From positions 558,001 to 622,000 of the forward strand of contig JAPZUD010000001.1 of NCBI GenBank assembly GCA_027533425.1: 64,000 nucleotides of DNA. Direction: 5' to 3'. This DNA is from Beijerinckiaceae bacterium. GTDB lineage: Bacteria > Pseudomonadota > Alphaproteobacteria > Rhizobiales > Beijerinckiaceae. The translations under genes and the position numbers were made by a program. This document shows positions 8,200 through 17,578 of this stretch, piece by piece. The first letter of the stretch is position 1, and each line of letters begins with the position of its first letter. Below the pieces are notes generated by a model, which was given only the letters and a program-made list of their open reading frames with translations, was not told where the DNA came from and searched no databases.

Positions 8200-9412
8200 G
8201 ACATCCGACCCCTTCCTGATCATCGGCGGCGGTCCGGCGGGCCTGATGGCCGCCGAAACCCTGCTGGATGCCGGCCGCCCCGTCCATCTCTACGAGCGCA
8301 TGCCCTCGCTCGGGCGGAAATTCCTCATGGCCGGCCGTGGCGGGCTCAACCTGACCCATGCCGAGGATCTGTCCCGGTTCCTCACGCGCTATGGCGAGGC
8401 CTCGCCTCTGTTGCTCGAGGCGATCCGGGCCTTCCCGCCCGACGCGATCCGGCAATGGTGCGAGGATCTCGGCCAGCCGACCTTTGTCGGGAGTTCCGGC
8501 CGCATCTTCCCCGAGGCCATGAAAGCCTCGCCGCTGTTGCGCGCGTGGCTGCGCCGGCTCGAGGCAAAGGGCCTCGTCGTGCATCTCCGGCATCGCTGGC
8601 TCGGCTGGACGGAGGCGGGCGCGCTGCGCTTCGAAACGCCAGAGGGCGAAATCACGGTCGCCGCCGCTCCGACCCTGCTGGCTCTCGGCGGCGCCTCCTG
8701 GCCACGCCTCGGAGCCGATGGCAGCTGGACCGGGCCGCTTGGTGCCCTAGGCCATGCCATCACGCCGCTGGAACCGTCGAATGCCGGCATCCGCATCGCC
8801 TGGTCGCCGTTCATGGCCAAGGTCGCCGGCCAGCCGCTCAAGCGCATCACGGTCCGGATCGGCTGGTTCGAGGCGTCGGGCGAGGCCATGATCACGCGAC
8901 AGGGCCTCGAGGGCGGGGTGATCTACGCCGCATCCGCCGCCCTTCGCCGCGCGCTGGCGCGGAACGGCACGGCATCGCTCGATCTCGACCTCCGGCCGGA
9001 TTTCCGGCCCGAATGGATTGCCCATCGCCTCCGCGAGGGCCGGAGCAAGGATTCCTGGACCTCGCGCCTGCGCAAGGCCGCCGGTCTGCAGCCCGCCGCC
9101 ATGGCTGTTCTCAATGAATGCGGGCGCCGCCTGGGACTCGCGCCGGGCGATCACGAGGCCTGGGCCAACCTGGTGCGCGCCGCACCGATTCCGGTCGAGG
9201 GGTTTTGCGGGCTCGACCGGGCCATCTCGACTGCTGGCGGTGCCGCCTTCGACGGCCTCGATGCAAACTGGATGGTCACGCAGCGGCCCGGCCTGTTCCT
9301 GGCCGGCGAGATGCTCGACTGGGATGCCCCGACGGGCGGCTACCTGCTGCAGGCCTGCTTTGCCTCCGGGCGCGCGGCAGCCCTCGGCATGCTCCGCCAG
9401 ACGGCGGGCTGA
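8198..9412 (+). CDS. NAD(P)/FAD-dependent flavoprotein (HI0933-like, TIGR03862 type)
   Basis: Predicted cytoplasmic flavoprotein of 404 residues. The N-terminal Rossmann dinucleotide motif IIGGGPAGLMAAE and the family sequence GRKFLMAGRGGLNLTH place it in the HI0933/BaiN-like group. The C-terminal end has the usual FAD-contacting APTGGYLLQACFASGRAA. The substrate is unknown for the family. Starts at 8171 and 8198 are both possible. I chose 8198 because the family begins just before the Rossmann strand. The gene ends directly against the convergent ABC-F gene with no spacer. Confidence 0.85.
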   Translation: MTSDPFLIIGGGPAGLMAAETLLDAGRPVHLYERMPSLGRKFLMAGRGGLNLTHAEDLSRFLTRYGEASPLLLEAIRAFPPDAIRQWCEDLGQPTFVGSSGRIFPEAMKASPLLRAWLRRLEAKGLVVHLRHRWLGWTEAGALRFETPEGEITVAAAPTLLALGGASWPRLGADGSWTGPLGALGHAITPLEPSNAGIRIAWSPFMAKVAGQPLKRITVRIGWFEASGEAMITRQGLEGGVIYAASAALRRALARNGTASLDLDLRPDFRPEWIAHRLREGRSKDSWTSRLRKAAGLQPAAMAVLNECGRRLGLAPGDHEAWANLVRAAPIPVEGFCGLDRAISTAGGAAFDGLDANWMVTQRPGLFLAGEMLDWDAPTGGYLLQACFASGRAAALGMLRQTAG

Positions 9413-11224
9413 TCAACCCGCTGCTTCCTCGCGCAGCATCTCGAGTTCGAGCCAGCGCTCCTCCATCTTGCCAAGTTCGGCATGCGCCTTCTCGAGCAGG
9501 GCCATGGTCTCGTCGAAGGTCTTGCGGTCACGGGTGTAAAGCTCGGGATCATCGAGCCGGATCTGCAACTTGCCGATCACCACCCGCAGCTTCTCCATGG
9601 CTGGAGGCAGGCTCTCGAGCTGGTTGAGCTGCTGCAGCGTGAGCTTCCGGCGCATTGAGACGGCAGGCGAGGAGCCCCCCTTAACCGATTCCGGGGACTC
9701 GGCTTTTGCCACTTTCGGCTTGTCGAGCACGATCTCCGCGCCACGCTGGTTGAGCATGTCGCTGTAACCCCCGGCATAGACTCGCCATTTGCCGTTGCCC
9801 TCGGGCACGATCACGCGGTCGACGATCCGGTCGAGGAAGTCGCGGTCATGGCTGATCAGCAACACGGTGCCGGCATAGGCATCCAGCATTTCCTGCAGCA
9901 CATCCAGCGTCTCGAGGTCGAGATCATTGGTCGGCTCGTCCAGCACCAGCAGGTTGGAGGGCCGCGCCAGCGCGCGGGCCAGCATCAGCCGCGCCCGTTC
10001 GCCACCGGACAGGACCTTCAGCGGCGTCCGCGCCTTTTCCGGCGGGAACAGGAAGTCCTTCATATAGCCGATGACATTCTTCGGCTGGCCGTTGATGACC
10101 AGCGTATCCGTGCCGCCGCCGGTCAGCGCATCGGCAAGGCTGGTCTCGGGAGCAAGCGAATCCCGTTTCTGTTCGAGCGAGGCGATGGCGAGGCCGGCGC
10201 CGAGCCGGATCTGCCCGGAATCGGGGGCAAGCGTGCCGGTCATCAGCGAGAGCAGGGTGGTCTTGCCGGCGCCGTTCGGTCCGACAAGGCCGATCCGGTC
10301 GCCCCGGAGGATCCGGATCGAGAAATCCCGCACGATCGCCCGGTCGCCATAGCGCTTGGCCAGCCCCTCGGCCTCGATGACGAGCTTGCCGCCCTTGTCC
10401 TCCTCGGCGGCGACGAGCTGCGCCGCACCGGCCGCGCGGACATGATCGCGCTTCTCGCGACGAAGCGCATGGAGATTTTCCAGCCGGCGGACATTGCGCT
10501 TGCGCCGCGCCGTGACGCCGTAGCGCAGCCAATGCTCCTCGTCGGCGATCTTGCGGCCGAGCTTGTGCTGCGCGGCCTCTTCCTCGGCAAGAACCTGGTC
10601 GCGCCACGCTTCGAAATGGCCGAAACCCCGCTCGATCCGCCGCGTCGTGCCGCGGTCGAGCCAGATCGTCGCGCGTGACAGCCGTTCGAGGAAACGGCGG
10701 TCATGGCTGATCAGCACGAGGGCGGCCTGCCGCGAGAGCAATTCCTGCTCCAGCCATTCGATGGCCGGCAGGTCGAGATGGTTGGTGGGTTCGTCGAGCA
10801 GCAGCACATCGGGCTGCGGTGCCAGCACGCGCGCAAGCGCGGCCCGGCGCGCCTCGCCACCGGACAGCCCGGCTGTCGGCTCCTGCCCGGTCAGGCCGAG
10901 CGCCTCCAGCAGGAACCGCGCCGCATGATCGCCTTCCTCGGCCGGAAGATCCGCGGCGGCGAAGGCGAGGGTGGTCGGATAGGCGGAGAAATCCGGCTCC
11001 TGCGCCAGAACGCCGATCCGCATGCCGGGCTGGACGAAATGCGTCCCGCCATCCGCCTCGACCTGCCCGGCCGCGACCTTGAGCAGGGTGGACTTGCCCG
11101 AACCATTCCGTCCGACAAGGCAGATCCGCTCGCCCGGCGACACGGAAAGATCGGCCCCGTCGAGCAGGTTCCTGCCGCCGAATGTCAGGCGGATACCGGT
11201 CAGCTGGATCAGGGGTGGGGCCAC
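9413..11224 (-). CDS. uup: ABC-F ATPase, Uup type
   Basis: Soluble tandem ABC protein of 603 residues without membrane segments. The first domain has GRNGSGKSTLL, LSGGEARR and LLLDEPTNHLDL. The second has GPNGAGKTTLL, LSGGERARL and LVLDEPTNDLDL. A short linker lies between them and a charged C-terminal coiled coil covers about residues 530-600, which is typical of Uup. ABC-F proteins act on ribosomes, and Uup also affects transposon excision and branched DNA. Both ATP sites look intact. The C-terminal coiled coil favours Uup over EttA. Confidence 0.88.
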   Translation of the reverse strand: MAPPLIQLTGIRLTFGGRNLLDGADLSVSPGERICLVGRNGSGKSTLLKVAAGQVEADGGTHFVQPGMRIGVLAQEPDFSAYPTTLAFAAADLPAEEGDHAARFLLEALGLTGQEPTAGLSGGEARRAALARVLAPQPDVLLLDEPTNHLDLPAIEWLEQELLSRQAALVLISHDRRFLERLSRATIWLDRGTTRRIERGFGHFEAWRDQVLAEEEAAQHKLGRKIADEEHWLRYGVTARRKRNVRRLENLHALRREKRDHVRAAGAAQLVAAEEDKGGKLVIEAEGLAKRYGDRAIVRDFSIRILRGDRIGLVGPNGAGKTTLLSLMTGTLAPDSGQIRLGAGLAIASLEQKRDSLAPETSLADALTGGGTDTLVINGQPKNVIGYMKDFLFPPEKARTPLKVLSGGERARLMLARALARPSNLLVLDEPTNDLDLETLDVLQEMLDAYAGTVLLISHDRDFLDRIVDRVIVPEGNGKWRVYAGGYSDMLNQRGAEIVLDKPKVAKAESPESVKGGSSPAVSMRRKLTLQQLNQLESLPPAMEKLRVVIGKLQIRLDDPELYTRDRKTFDETMALLEKAHAELGKMEERWLELEMLREEAAG

Positions 11225-11288
11225 GGCGGGTTTCCAGAGCGAGGAGAGGCGCCTTCTACCCGCCGGCCGCGCCCCTGTCGAGGCGAGC

Positions 11289-11690
11289 TCAGCCGAAATG
11301 CCGGGCGATCGCCACGGCGCCGGCGGACGTTACGCCGGAAACAAAGGCGCCCCAACCCATGTCGATCAGCGCGATCCGCAGGGTGAAGCCTTCAAGCGTC
11401 GCGAGATTCGTAAGGTCGTAGGTACCATAGGCCACGAGGCCGAAAAACGCGCCATAGGCGAGCGCACGGAGAACGCTGCCGCTTTCATGGGCGGGCAACA
11501 GCACGAAAACGGTCAGGCCCATCACATAGAGAACATAGAACGCCAGCGCCGCGGTGACATTGAATTCCTTCTTCAGCAGGCCGCCGATCTCCGCCTGATA
11601 GAGGTTCTTGGCGATCACGCCGAGCCACAGGAGATCGATCACCAGCAGGATGATCGCGGCGCTCGCAATGAGGATAACGATTGATTTCAT
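11289..11690 (-). CDS. DUF2177 family membrane protein
   Basis: Small inner-membrane protein of 133 residues with about four hydrophobic segments. Features typical of DUF2177 are an N-terminal helix with LLVIDLLWLGVIAKNLYQ, a central AYGAFFGLVAYGTYDLTNLATL and a C-terminal MGWGAFVSGVTSA helix. Function is unknown. I start at MKSIVI, which has a GAGGT ribosome site. Four extra upstream codons are possible. It diverges from the urea transporter operon and shows no functional link to it. Confidence 0.85.
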   Translation of the reverse strand: MKSIVILIASAAIILLVIDLLWLGVIAKNLYQAEIGGLLKKEFNVTAALAFYVLYVMGLTVFVLLPAHESGSVLRALAYGAFFGLVAYGTYDLTNLATLEGFTLRIALIDMGWGAFVSGVTSAGAVAIARHFG

Positions 11691-11799
11691 GACGGACCTC
11701 ACTCGAACACTCTACGCACAGGACTGACATCCGGATCTACCATCGATGCTGCGGCCACGGGCTCCTGCAAGGGCACGCGCGCCGGCGGACGAACAATCC

Positions 11800-11833
11800 G
11801 CACATGTTTCAGGCAGGCGCCACTTTTTTGTGC
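11800..11833. promoter_or_regulatory. Possible NtrC-binding sites upstream of urtA
   Basis: Two adjacent sequences fit the spacing GC-N11-GC of NtrC sites: 11800-11814 (GCACATGTTTCAGGC) and 11819-11833 (GCCACTTTTTTGTGC, the better one, nearly symmetrical). The second lies about 108 bp ahead of the predicted transcription start, a normal distance for this enhancer-binding activator. The match is partial. Confidence 0.4.
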
Positions 11834-11906
11834 GCCGCAACGTAGCGCTTGCCCGAAAAGGCGGCGCCGTCCGGTTGTAATACCCCTGTTTCATCCTGCC
11901 CGGTTT

Positions 11907-11923
11907 TTGGCACGCGAAATGCT
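11907..11923 (+). promoter_or_regulatory. Sigma-54 (-24/-12) promoter of the urea transport/urease block
   Basis: TTGGCACG-CGAA-ATGCT matches the RpoN consensus YTGGCACG-N4-TTGCW except for one base. The invariant GG (11909-11910) and GC (11921-11922) are ten bases apart, as required. Transcription should start near 11933-11935, about 25 bases before urtA. Nitrogen-limitation control through NtrC and RpoN fits a urea uptake operon. Confidence 0.75.
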
Positions 11924-11959
11924 GCGCTGCATCGTCTCATCCAACGGGGGTTCCTCACC

Positions 11960-13252
11960 ATGACACTGACGCGCCGTTCCCTTCTCGCTTCCTCGGCCAT
12001 GGCCGCTGCTGCCGCGACTCTTCCTGCCATCCCGGCCTTCGCCCAGTCCGGTGACACGATCAAGGTCGGCATCCTTCATTCACTCTCGGGCACGATGGCG
12101 ATTTCCGAAACGACCCTGAAGGATGTCATGCTCATGCTCATCGACGAGCAGAACAAGAAGGGCGGCCTTCTCGGCAAGAAACTCGAGGCGGTGGTGGTCG
12201 ATCCGGCCTCGAACTGGCCGCTTTTCGCCGAAAAGGCCCGCGAACTGATCACGCAGCACAAGGTTGCCGCGACCTTCGGCTGCTGGACCTCGGTGTCGCG
12301 CAAGTCGGTTCTGCCGGTCTTCAAGGAACTGAACAACATCCTCTTCTATCCGGTGCAGTACGAGGGCGAGGAATCCGAGCGCAACGTGTTCTACACCGGC
12401 GCCGCGCCGAACCAGCAGGCGATCCCGGCCGTCGATTACCTGATGTCGAAGGATGGCGGCGAAGTGAAGCGCTGGGTCCTGGCCGGCACCGACTATGTCT
12501 ATCCGCGCACCACCAACAAGATCCTTGAAGCCTACCTGCTCGCCAAGGGCGTGGCCAAGGAAGACATCATGATCAACTACACGCCGTTCGGTCACTCGGA
12601 CTGGCAGACCATCGTTGCCGACATCAAGAAGTTCGGCTCGGCCGGCAAGAAGACCGCCGTGGTCTCCACCATCAACGGCGACGCCAACGTGCCGTTCTAC
12701 AAGGAACTCGGCAATGCCGGCATCAAGGCAACCGACATTCCGGTCGTGGCCTTCTCGGTCGGTGAGGAAGAACTCGCCGGCATCGACACCAAGCCGCTGG
12801 TCGGCCATCTCGCGGCCTGGAACTACTTCCAGTCAGTCAAGAACCCGGCCAACGAAGCTTTCATCAAGCAGTGGAAGGCCTACAAGAAGTCCGACAAGGC
12901 CGTGACCAACGATCCGATGGAAGCCCATGTGATCGGCTTCAACATGTGGATCAAGGCCGTCGAGAAAGCCAAGACGGTGGCCCCGGATGCGGTGATCGAT
13001 GCGATCGTCGGCGTCGAGGTTCCGAACCTCACCGGCGGCATCTCGAAGATGCTCCCGAACCACCACATCACCAAGCCGGTCCTGATCGGCGAAATCCGCG
13101 CCGACGGCCAGTTCGACGTGGTCTGGCAGACCAAGGATCTCGTTCCGGGCGATGCCTGGACCGATCATCTCGAGGGCTCCAAGGACCTCGAGGCCGACTG
13201 GGTCAACCTGAAATGCGGCAACTACAACACCAAGCTGAAGAAGTGCGGCTGA
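11960..13252 (+). CDS. urtA: Urea ABC transporter, substrate-binding protein
   Basis: Periplasmic urea receptor of 430 residues. The signal peptide carries a twin-arginine start (TRRSLLASS) and ends after AFA. The mature protein has the UrtA features DTIKVGILHSLSGTMAISE, GCWTSVSRKSVLPVFKE and YPVQYEGEESERN, and a C-terminal GNYNTKLKKCG. It is the first gene of urtABCDE and lies 25 bases downstream of the predicted sigma-54 start site. Upstream in-frame codons are ignored because the signal peptide begins at this ATG. Confidence 0.95.
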   Translation: MTLTRRSLLASSAMAAAAATLPAIPAFAQSGDTIKVGILHSLSGTMAISETTLKDVMLMLIDEQNKKGGLLGKKLEAVVVDPASNWPLFAEKARELITQHKVAATFGCWTSVSRKSVLPVFKELNNILFYPVQYEGEESERNVFYTGAAPNQQAIPAVDYLMSKDGGEVKRWVLAGTDYVYPRTTNKILEAYLLAKGVAKEDIMINYTPFGHSDWQTIVADIKKFGSAGKKTAVVSTINGDANVPFYKELGNAGIKATDIPVVAFSVGEEELAGIDTKPLVGHLAAWNYFQSVKNPANEAFIKQWKAYKKSDKAVTNDPMEAHVIGFNMWIKAVEKAKTVAPDAVIDAIVGVEVPNLTGGISKMLPNHHITKPVLIGEIRADGQFDVVWQTKDLVPGDAWTDHLEGSKDLEADWVNLKCGNYNTKLKKCG

Positions 13253-13278
13253 TCCTCGCCGCCTGATCCTGCGCATCC

Positions 13279-13302
13279 ACCGGCCGGGTTCGCCCGGCCG
13301 GT
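13279..13302 (+). promoter_or_regulatory. UUCG-capped hairpin between urtA and urtB
   Basis: Perfect 10-bp stem ACCGGCCGGG closed by a TTCG tetraloop, 26 bases after the urtA stop. There is no T run. Such a hairpin can block 3' decay or cut readthrough, leaving more receptor message than permease message. Confidence 0.7.
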
Positions 13303-13354
13303 CCTCCCGGCCATCCCGCCGGGCCATCCGAGACCGTGCCTTCGAGAGGCTCCC

Positions 13355-14986
13355 GTGCGCATTACCCGCTTGCCCCTGACTGCCCTCCGCCGGCTCGCCT
13401 CCTGCCTGTTTCTTGGCCTTTTCCTGATGTTTGGGCCCCAGACGCACGCGGCCCTTGCCGGCCCACTCGAAGATGCTGCCGAGCTCTTCGCCAGGGACAG
13501 CTTCTCCGATACGGCGAAGGCAATCGAACTCCTTGCTGATTCCGGCGCCGAACAGGCCGGCCCTGCCATCGAGGCGCTGAATGATCGCCGGCTTTTCGTG
13601 GCAGCGGACAAGACCGTCTATTTCCGCGATGCCACCGGCGCCTTTATCGCCCTCGTCACCGGAGCGAAGCTTCCGGCCGAACCGTCGGGCGGATCCGGCG
13701 TACGGGTCAATAACCGCATCCGCAGCGCGATCAATACCGCTTTGGGCACGCTGACCCTCCAGGCGCCCGATCCGGCGAAGCGCCGCGCCGCCGCCGAGGC
13801 GGTCTTCAAGTCGCGGTCGCCCGACAGCGAATCCGCGCTGCAGGCCGCGATCCGAAACGAGAAGGTCGCGGCGATCCGCGAGATCCAGCAATCTGCCCTC
13901 GCGGCGATCATTGCGACCTCGCCAAACCGCAGCGACATAGACCGCCTCGCCGCGATCGAGGTGCTGAAGGAACGCGGTGACCGTGAAGCCCTGACGCCGC
14001 TGAACCAGATCCCGGACAGCGCCGGAGTGAATGTGAAGGATGCGGCAAAGGCCGCCGTCCAGACGATCAACAACCGGCTGGCCACCTGGTCTGCCGTACA
14101 GAATGCCTGGTACGGCATTTCGCTCGGCTCGGTGCTGCTGCTCGCCGCGATCGGCCTCGCGATCACCTTCGGCGTCATGGGCATCATCAACATGGCCCAT
14201 GGCGAGATGGTGATGATCGGCGCCTATGCCACGTTCGTCATCCAGGAAATCATCCGCCAGAACGCGCCGGGCTTGTTCGAGTATTCGCTCGCCATTGCCA
14301 TTCCCGCGGCCTTCATTATTGCCGGCACGATCGGCATCGCGATGGAGCGGCTGGTCATCCGGCATCTCTATGGCCGGCCGCTGGAAACCCTGCTCGCCAC
14401 CTGGGGCATCTCGCTGATCCTGATGCAGGCGACGCGCACCCTGTTTGGCCCGACAAACCGCGAGGTCGGCGCCCCGGCCTTCATGTCCGGCTCCTTCCGG
14501 ATCGGGCTGATCGACATCACCTATGGCCGCGTCTGGATCGTCGGCTTCGCGCTGGTGGTCTTTTTCGCGGTGCTGGCCTTGCTGCGCTTCACGCCACTCG
14601 GCCTGCAGATGCGCGCCGTGACGCAGAACCGCCGCATGGCGGCCTCGATGGGGATCCGCACCGCCCGCGTGGATGCGCTGACCTTCGGCCTCGGCTCCGG
14701 AATTGCCGGGCTGGCCGGCGTGGCGCTCAGCCAGATCGACAATGTCAGCCCCAATCTCGGCCAGAGCTACATCATCGACAGCTTCATGGTCGTGGTTTTC
14801 GGCGGGGTCGGCAATCTCTGGGGAACCTTGGTCGCGGCCCTGTCGCTCGGGATCGCGAACAAGTTCCTCGAACCTTTTGCCGGCGCCGTGCTCGGCAAGA
14901 TCGCGCTGCTCGTCTTCATTATCCTCTTCATCCAGAAGCGTCCACGCGGCCTGTTCGCGCTGAAGGGCAGGGCGGTGGAACAATGA
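13355..14986 (+). CDS. urtB: Urea ABC transporter, permease UrtB
   Basis: Inner-membrane permease of 543 residues. A signal-like segment (about 1-35) precedes a soluble helical periplasmic domain (to about 235), an N-terminal extension characteristic of UrtB. A LivH-type permease core follows (LAITFGVMGIINMAHGEMVMIGAYATF and later helices). It probably starts with GTG after an AGAGG ribosome site. It pairs with UrtC, whose start overlaps its stop (ATGA). Confidence 0.94.
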   Translation: MRITRLPLTALRRLASCLFLGLFLMFGPQTHAALAGPLEDAAELFARDSFSDTAKAIELLADSGAEQAGPAIEALNDRRLFVAADKTVYFRDATGAFIALVTGAKLPAEPSGGSGVRVNNRIRSAINTALGTLTLQAPDPAKRRAAAEAVFKSRSPDSESALQAAIRNEKVAAIREIQQSALAAIIATSPNRSDIDRLAAIEVLKERGDREALTPLNQIPDSAGVNVKDAAKAAVQTINNRLATWSAVQNAWYGISLGSVLLLAAIGLAITFGVMGIINMAHGEMVMIGAYATFVIQEIIRQNAPGLFEYSLAIAIPAAFIIAGTIGIAMERLVIRHLYGRPLETLLATWGISLILMQATRTLFGPTNREVGAPAFMSGSFRIGLIDITYGRVWIVGFALVVFFAVLALLRFTPLGLQMRAVTQNRRMAASMGIRTARVDALTFGLGSGIAGLAGVALSQIDNVSPNLGQSYIIDSFMVVVFGGVGNLWGTLVAALSLGIANKFLEPFAGAVLGKIALLVFIILFIQKRPRGLFALKGRAVEQ

Positions 14987-16125
14987 TCACCCAGGCGATC
15001 CTTGCCCGGCTCGACCTGCGCGGCCGGCTTTTCCTCGGCGCCATCCTGGCGGCTCTGATCCTCGTGCCGGTGCTGAACCTCATCGTGCCGGCCGGCTCGC
15101 CGCTCCATGTGCCGACCTGGCTGGTGAGCCTGCTCGGCAAGTATCTCTGCTATGCGATCCTCGCGCTCGCGCTGGATCTTGTCTGGGGCTATTGCGGCAT
15201 CCTCAGCCTCGGCCATGGTGCCTTCTTCGCGCTCGGCGGCTATGCGATGGGCATGTACCTGATGCGCCAGATCGGCACCCGCGGGGTCTATGGCCACCCG
15301 GTCCTGCCGGATTTCATGGTCTTCCTGAACTGGAAGGAACTGCCCTGGTTCTGGTACGGCTTCGACATGTTCCCCTTCGCCCTGCTGATGGTGTTCCTCG
15401 CGCCGGGCATCCTCGCCTTCGTCTTCGGCTGGTTCGCTTTCCGCAGCCGTGTCACCGGGGTCTATCTCTCGATCATCACCCAGGCGCTGACCTATGCGCT
15501 GATGCTCGCCTTCTTCCGGAACGATATGGGCTTCGGCGGCAATAACGGGCTGACCGATTTCAAGGACATTGTCGGCTTCCCCGTGCAGGCCCAGGGCACG
15601 CGCGTCGCGCTCTTCGCCCTGACGCTGATCGCCCTGGCGGGTTCCTACATCCTCGCCCGCGCCATCGTCACCTCGAAAGCCGGCAAGGTGCTGGTGGCGA
15701 TCCGCGACGCCGAGAGCCGCACGCGCTTCCTCGGCTTCCGGGTCGAGCGCTACAAGCTCTTCGTCTTCACGCTTTCGGCCATGATGGCGGGCCTCGCCGG
15801 CGCGCTCTATGTGCCGCAGGTCGGCATCATCAACCCGAGCGAATTCGCGCCCGGCAACTCGATCGAGGTTGTCATCTGGGTGGCGGTCGGCGGCCGGGGC
15901 ACATTGGTCGGCGCCGCGATCGGGGCGATCCTCGTCAATTTCGCCAAGACCACCTTCACCACCGGGGCGCTGGCACCGTACTGGCTCTTCGCCCTCGGGG
16001 CGCTGTTCGTGCTGACGACGCTCTACATGCCCAAGGGCGTGATCGGCACCTATGCCGAATGGCGCGAGAAGCGCCGCGAAAAGGCAAGCCTCGCGGCCCA
16101 TGCCGCCAGCAAGCCGGCGGAGTAA
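14983..16125 (+). CDS. urtC: Urea ABC transporter, permease UrtC
   Basis: Second permease subunit, 380 residues, LivM type. About ten hydrophobic segments are visible, with the family loop ILSLGHGAFFALGGYAMGMYL and a late NPSEFAPGNSIEVVIWVAVGGRGT. It starts inside the urtB stop codon (four-base overlap), so translation is probably coupled. The C-terminal tail is charged and faces the ATPase subunits UrtD and UrtE. Confidence 0.94.
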   Translation: MITQAILARLDLRGRLFLGAILAALILVPVLNLIVPAGSPLHVPTWLVSLLGKYLCYAILALALDLVWGYCGILSLGHGAFFALGGYAMGMYLMRQIGTRGVYGHPVLPDFMVFLNWKELPWFWYGFDMFPFALLMVFLAPGILAFVFGWFAFRSRVTGVYLSIITQALTYALMLAFFRNDMGFGGNNGLTDFKDIVGFPVQAQGTRVALFALTLIALAGSYILARAIVTSKAGKVLVAIRDAESRTRFLGFRVERYKLFVFTLSAMMAGLAGALYVPQVGIINPSEFAPGNSIEVVIWVAVGGRGTLVGAAIGAILVNFAKTTFTTGALAPYWLFALGALFVLTTLYMPKGVIGTYAEWREKRREKASLAAHAASKPAE

Positions 16126-16128
16126 GCC

Positions 16129-16881
16129 ATGAACCTGCCGGTCACCTCCTTCCTGCTCTATCTCGATGGCGTCTCGGTCGCCTTTGACGGCTTCCGCGCG
16201 ATCAATTCGCTCGCCCTGACCATCCTGCCGGGCGAAATGCGTGCGATTATCGGCCCGAACGGGGCCGGGAAAACGACAATGATGGACATCATCACCGGCA
16301 AGACGAAGCCGGATACCGGGGACGTGCTGTTCAATGGCTCGGTTGACCTGACCCGGCTGGACGAAGCCGCCATTGCCAATCTCGGCATCGGCCGGAAATT
16401 CCAGAAGCCGACCGTCTTCGAGATGCATACGGTCGAGGACAATCTCCGCCTCGCACTCAAGGCCGACCGCCGCGTCTTCCGCACCCTGTTCTGGAAGGAC
16501 AACGAGAGCGAGCGCGAGAAGATCAACCGCATCCTTGCGACGATCCGGCTGGAACATCTGCGCGAGGCCTCGGCCGCCAATCTCAGCCATGGCCAGAAGC
16601 AATGGCTGGAAATCGGCATGCTGCTGGCGCAGGATCCGAAGTTGCTGCTGGTCGACGAGCCGGTGGCTGGCATGACCGACGCGGAAACCGAGGCGACGGC
16701 CCATCTCCTCAAGGAGATTGCGAAGGACCATTCGGTGATCGTCGTCGAGCACGACATGGCCTTCGTCCGCGAGCTCGGCGTCAAGGTCACCGTGCTGCAT
16801 GAAGGCTCGGTGCTGGCCGAGGGGCCGCTCGATACCGTGAGCGCGGATCCCCGCGTCATCGAAGTCTATCTGGGGCGCTGA
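16129..16881 (+). CDS. urtD: Urea ABC transporter, ATPase UrtD
   Basis: Cytoplasmic ATPase subunit of 250 residues. Walker A is GPNGAGKTTM (about residue 43), the signature is LSHGQKQWLEI (a UrtD-type variant with histidine), and Walker B is LLLVDEPVAGMTD. It follows urtC by three bases and precedes urtE by one. With UrtE it forms the ATPase pair that energises urea import. Confidence 0.95.
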   Translation: MNLPVTSFLLYLDGVSVAFDGFRAINSLALTILPGEMRAIIGPNGAGKTTMMDIITGKTKPDTGDVLFNGSVDLTRLDEAAIANLGIGRKFQKPTVFEMHTVEDNLRLALKADRRVFRTLFWKDNESEREKINRILATIRLEHLREASAANLSHGQKQWLEIGMLLAQDPKLLLVDEPVAGMTDAETEATAHLLKEIAKDHSVIVVEHDMAFVRELGVKVTVLHEGSVLAEGPLDTVSADPRVIEVYLGR

Positions 16882-16882
16882 C

Positions 16883-17578
16883 ATGCTGAGCGTGGAAAAT
16901 CTCGACCTGCATTACGGCGCGGCCCAGGCGCTCCGGTCGGTCTCGGTCACGGCAGAGCTGGGCAAGGTCACCTGCGTGATCGGCCGCAACGGCGTCGGCA
17001 AGACCTCGCTCTGCCGGGCGATTACCGGCCAGCAAAAGGGCTCGCGTGGGAAAATCCTGTTTGATGGCATCGATATCGGCGGCATGCCGCCTTCCGAGCG
17101 CGCGCGGGCCGGGATCGGTTTCGTGCCGCAGGGCCGCGAGATCTTCCCGCTGCTGACGGTCGAGGAAAACCTGAAAACCGGCTTCGCGCCGCTCAAGGTC
17201 GGCGACCGTTTCATCCCGGCAGAGATCTACGACCTGTTCCCCGTGCTGAAATCCATGCTGGGCCGGCGCGGCGGCGACCTCTCCGGCGGCCAGCAGCAGC
17301 AGCTCGCCATCGGCCGCGCGCTGGTGATGCGGCCGCGCCTGCTGATCCTCGACGAGCCGACCGAGGGCATCCAGCCCTCGATCATCAAGGATATCGGCCG
17401 CGCCATCACCCATCTTGCCGGCCTCGGCACCATGGCCATCGTGCTGGTCGAGCAGTATTTCGATTTCGCCCGGGAGCTTGCCGACAGCTTCATTCTGATG
17501 GAACGTGGCGAGGTCGTCATGGCGGGGGATGCGAAACGGATGGCCGAAGATGATGTCCGGCAACGCCTTGCGCTCTGA
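16883..17578 (+). CDS. urtE: Urea ABC transporter, ATPase UrtE
   Basis: Second ATPase subunit, 231 residues, LivF type. Walker A GRNGVGKTSL, signature LSGGQQQQLAIGRAL and Walker B LLILDEPTEGIQPS are intact. The stop codon lies inside the start region of ureD, so transporter and urease genes are on one transcript with coupled translation. Confidence 0.95.
   Translation: MLSVENLDLHYGAAQALRSVSVTAELGKVTCVIGRNGVGKTSLCRAITGQQKGSRGKILFDGIDIGGMPPSERARAGIGFVPQGREIFPLLTVEENLKTGFAPLKVGDRFIPAEIYDLFPVLKSMLGRRGGDLSGGQQQQLAIGRALVMRPRLLILDEPTEGIQPSIIKDIGRAITHLAGLGTMAIVLVEQYFDFARELADSFILMERGEVVMAGDAKRMAEDDVRQRLAL

Noticed and set aside
12833-14983. 700-codon frame opposite urtA/urtB
   Set aside because: Asp/Glu/Gly/Arg-rich translation with no domain, antisense to clear transporter genes.
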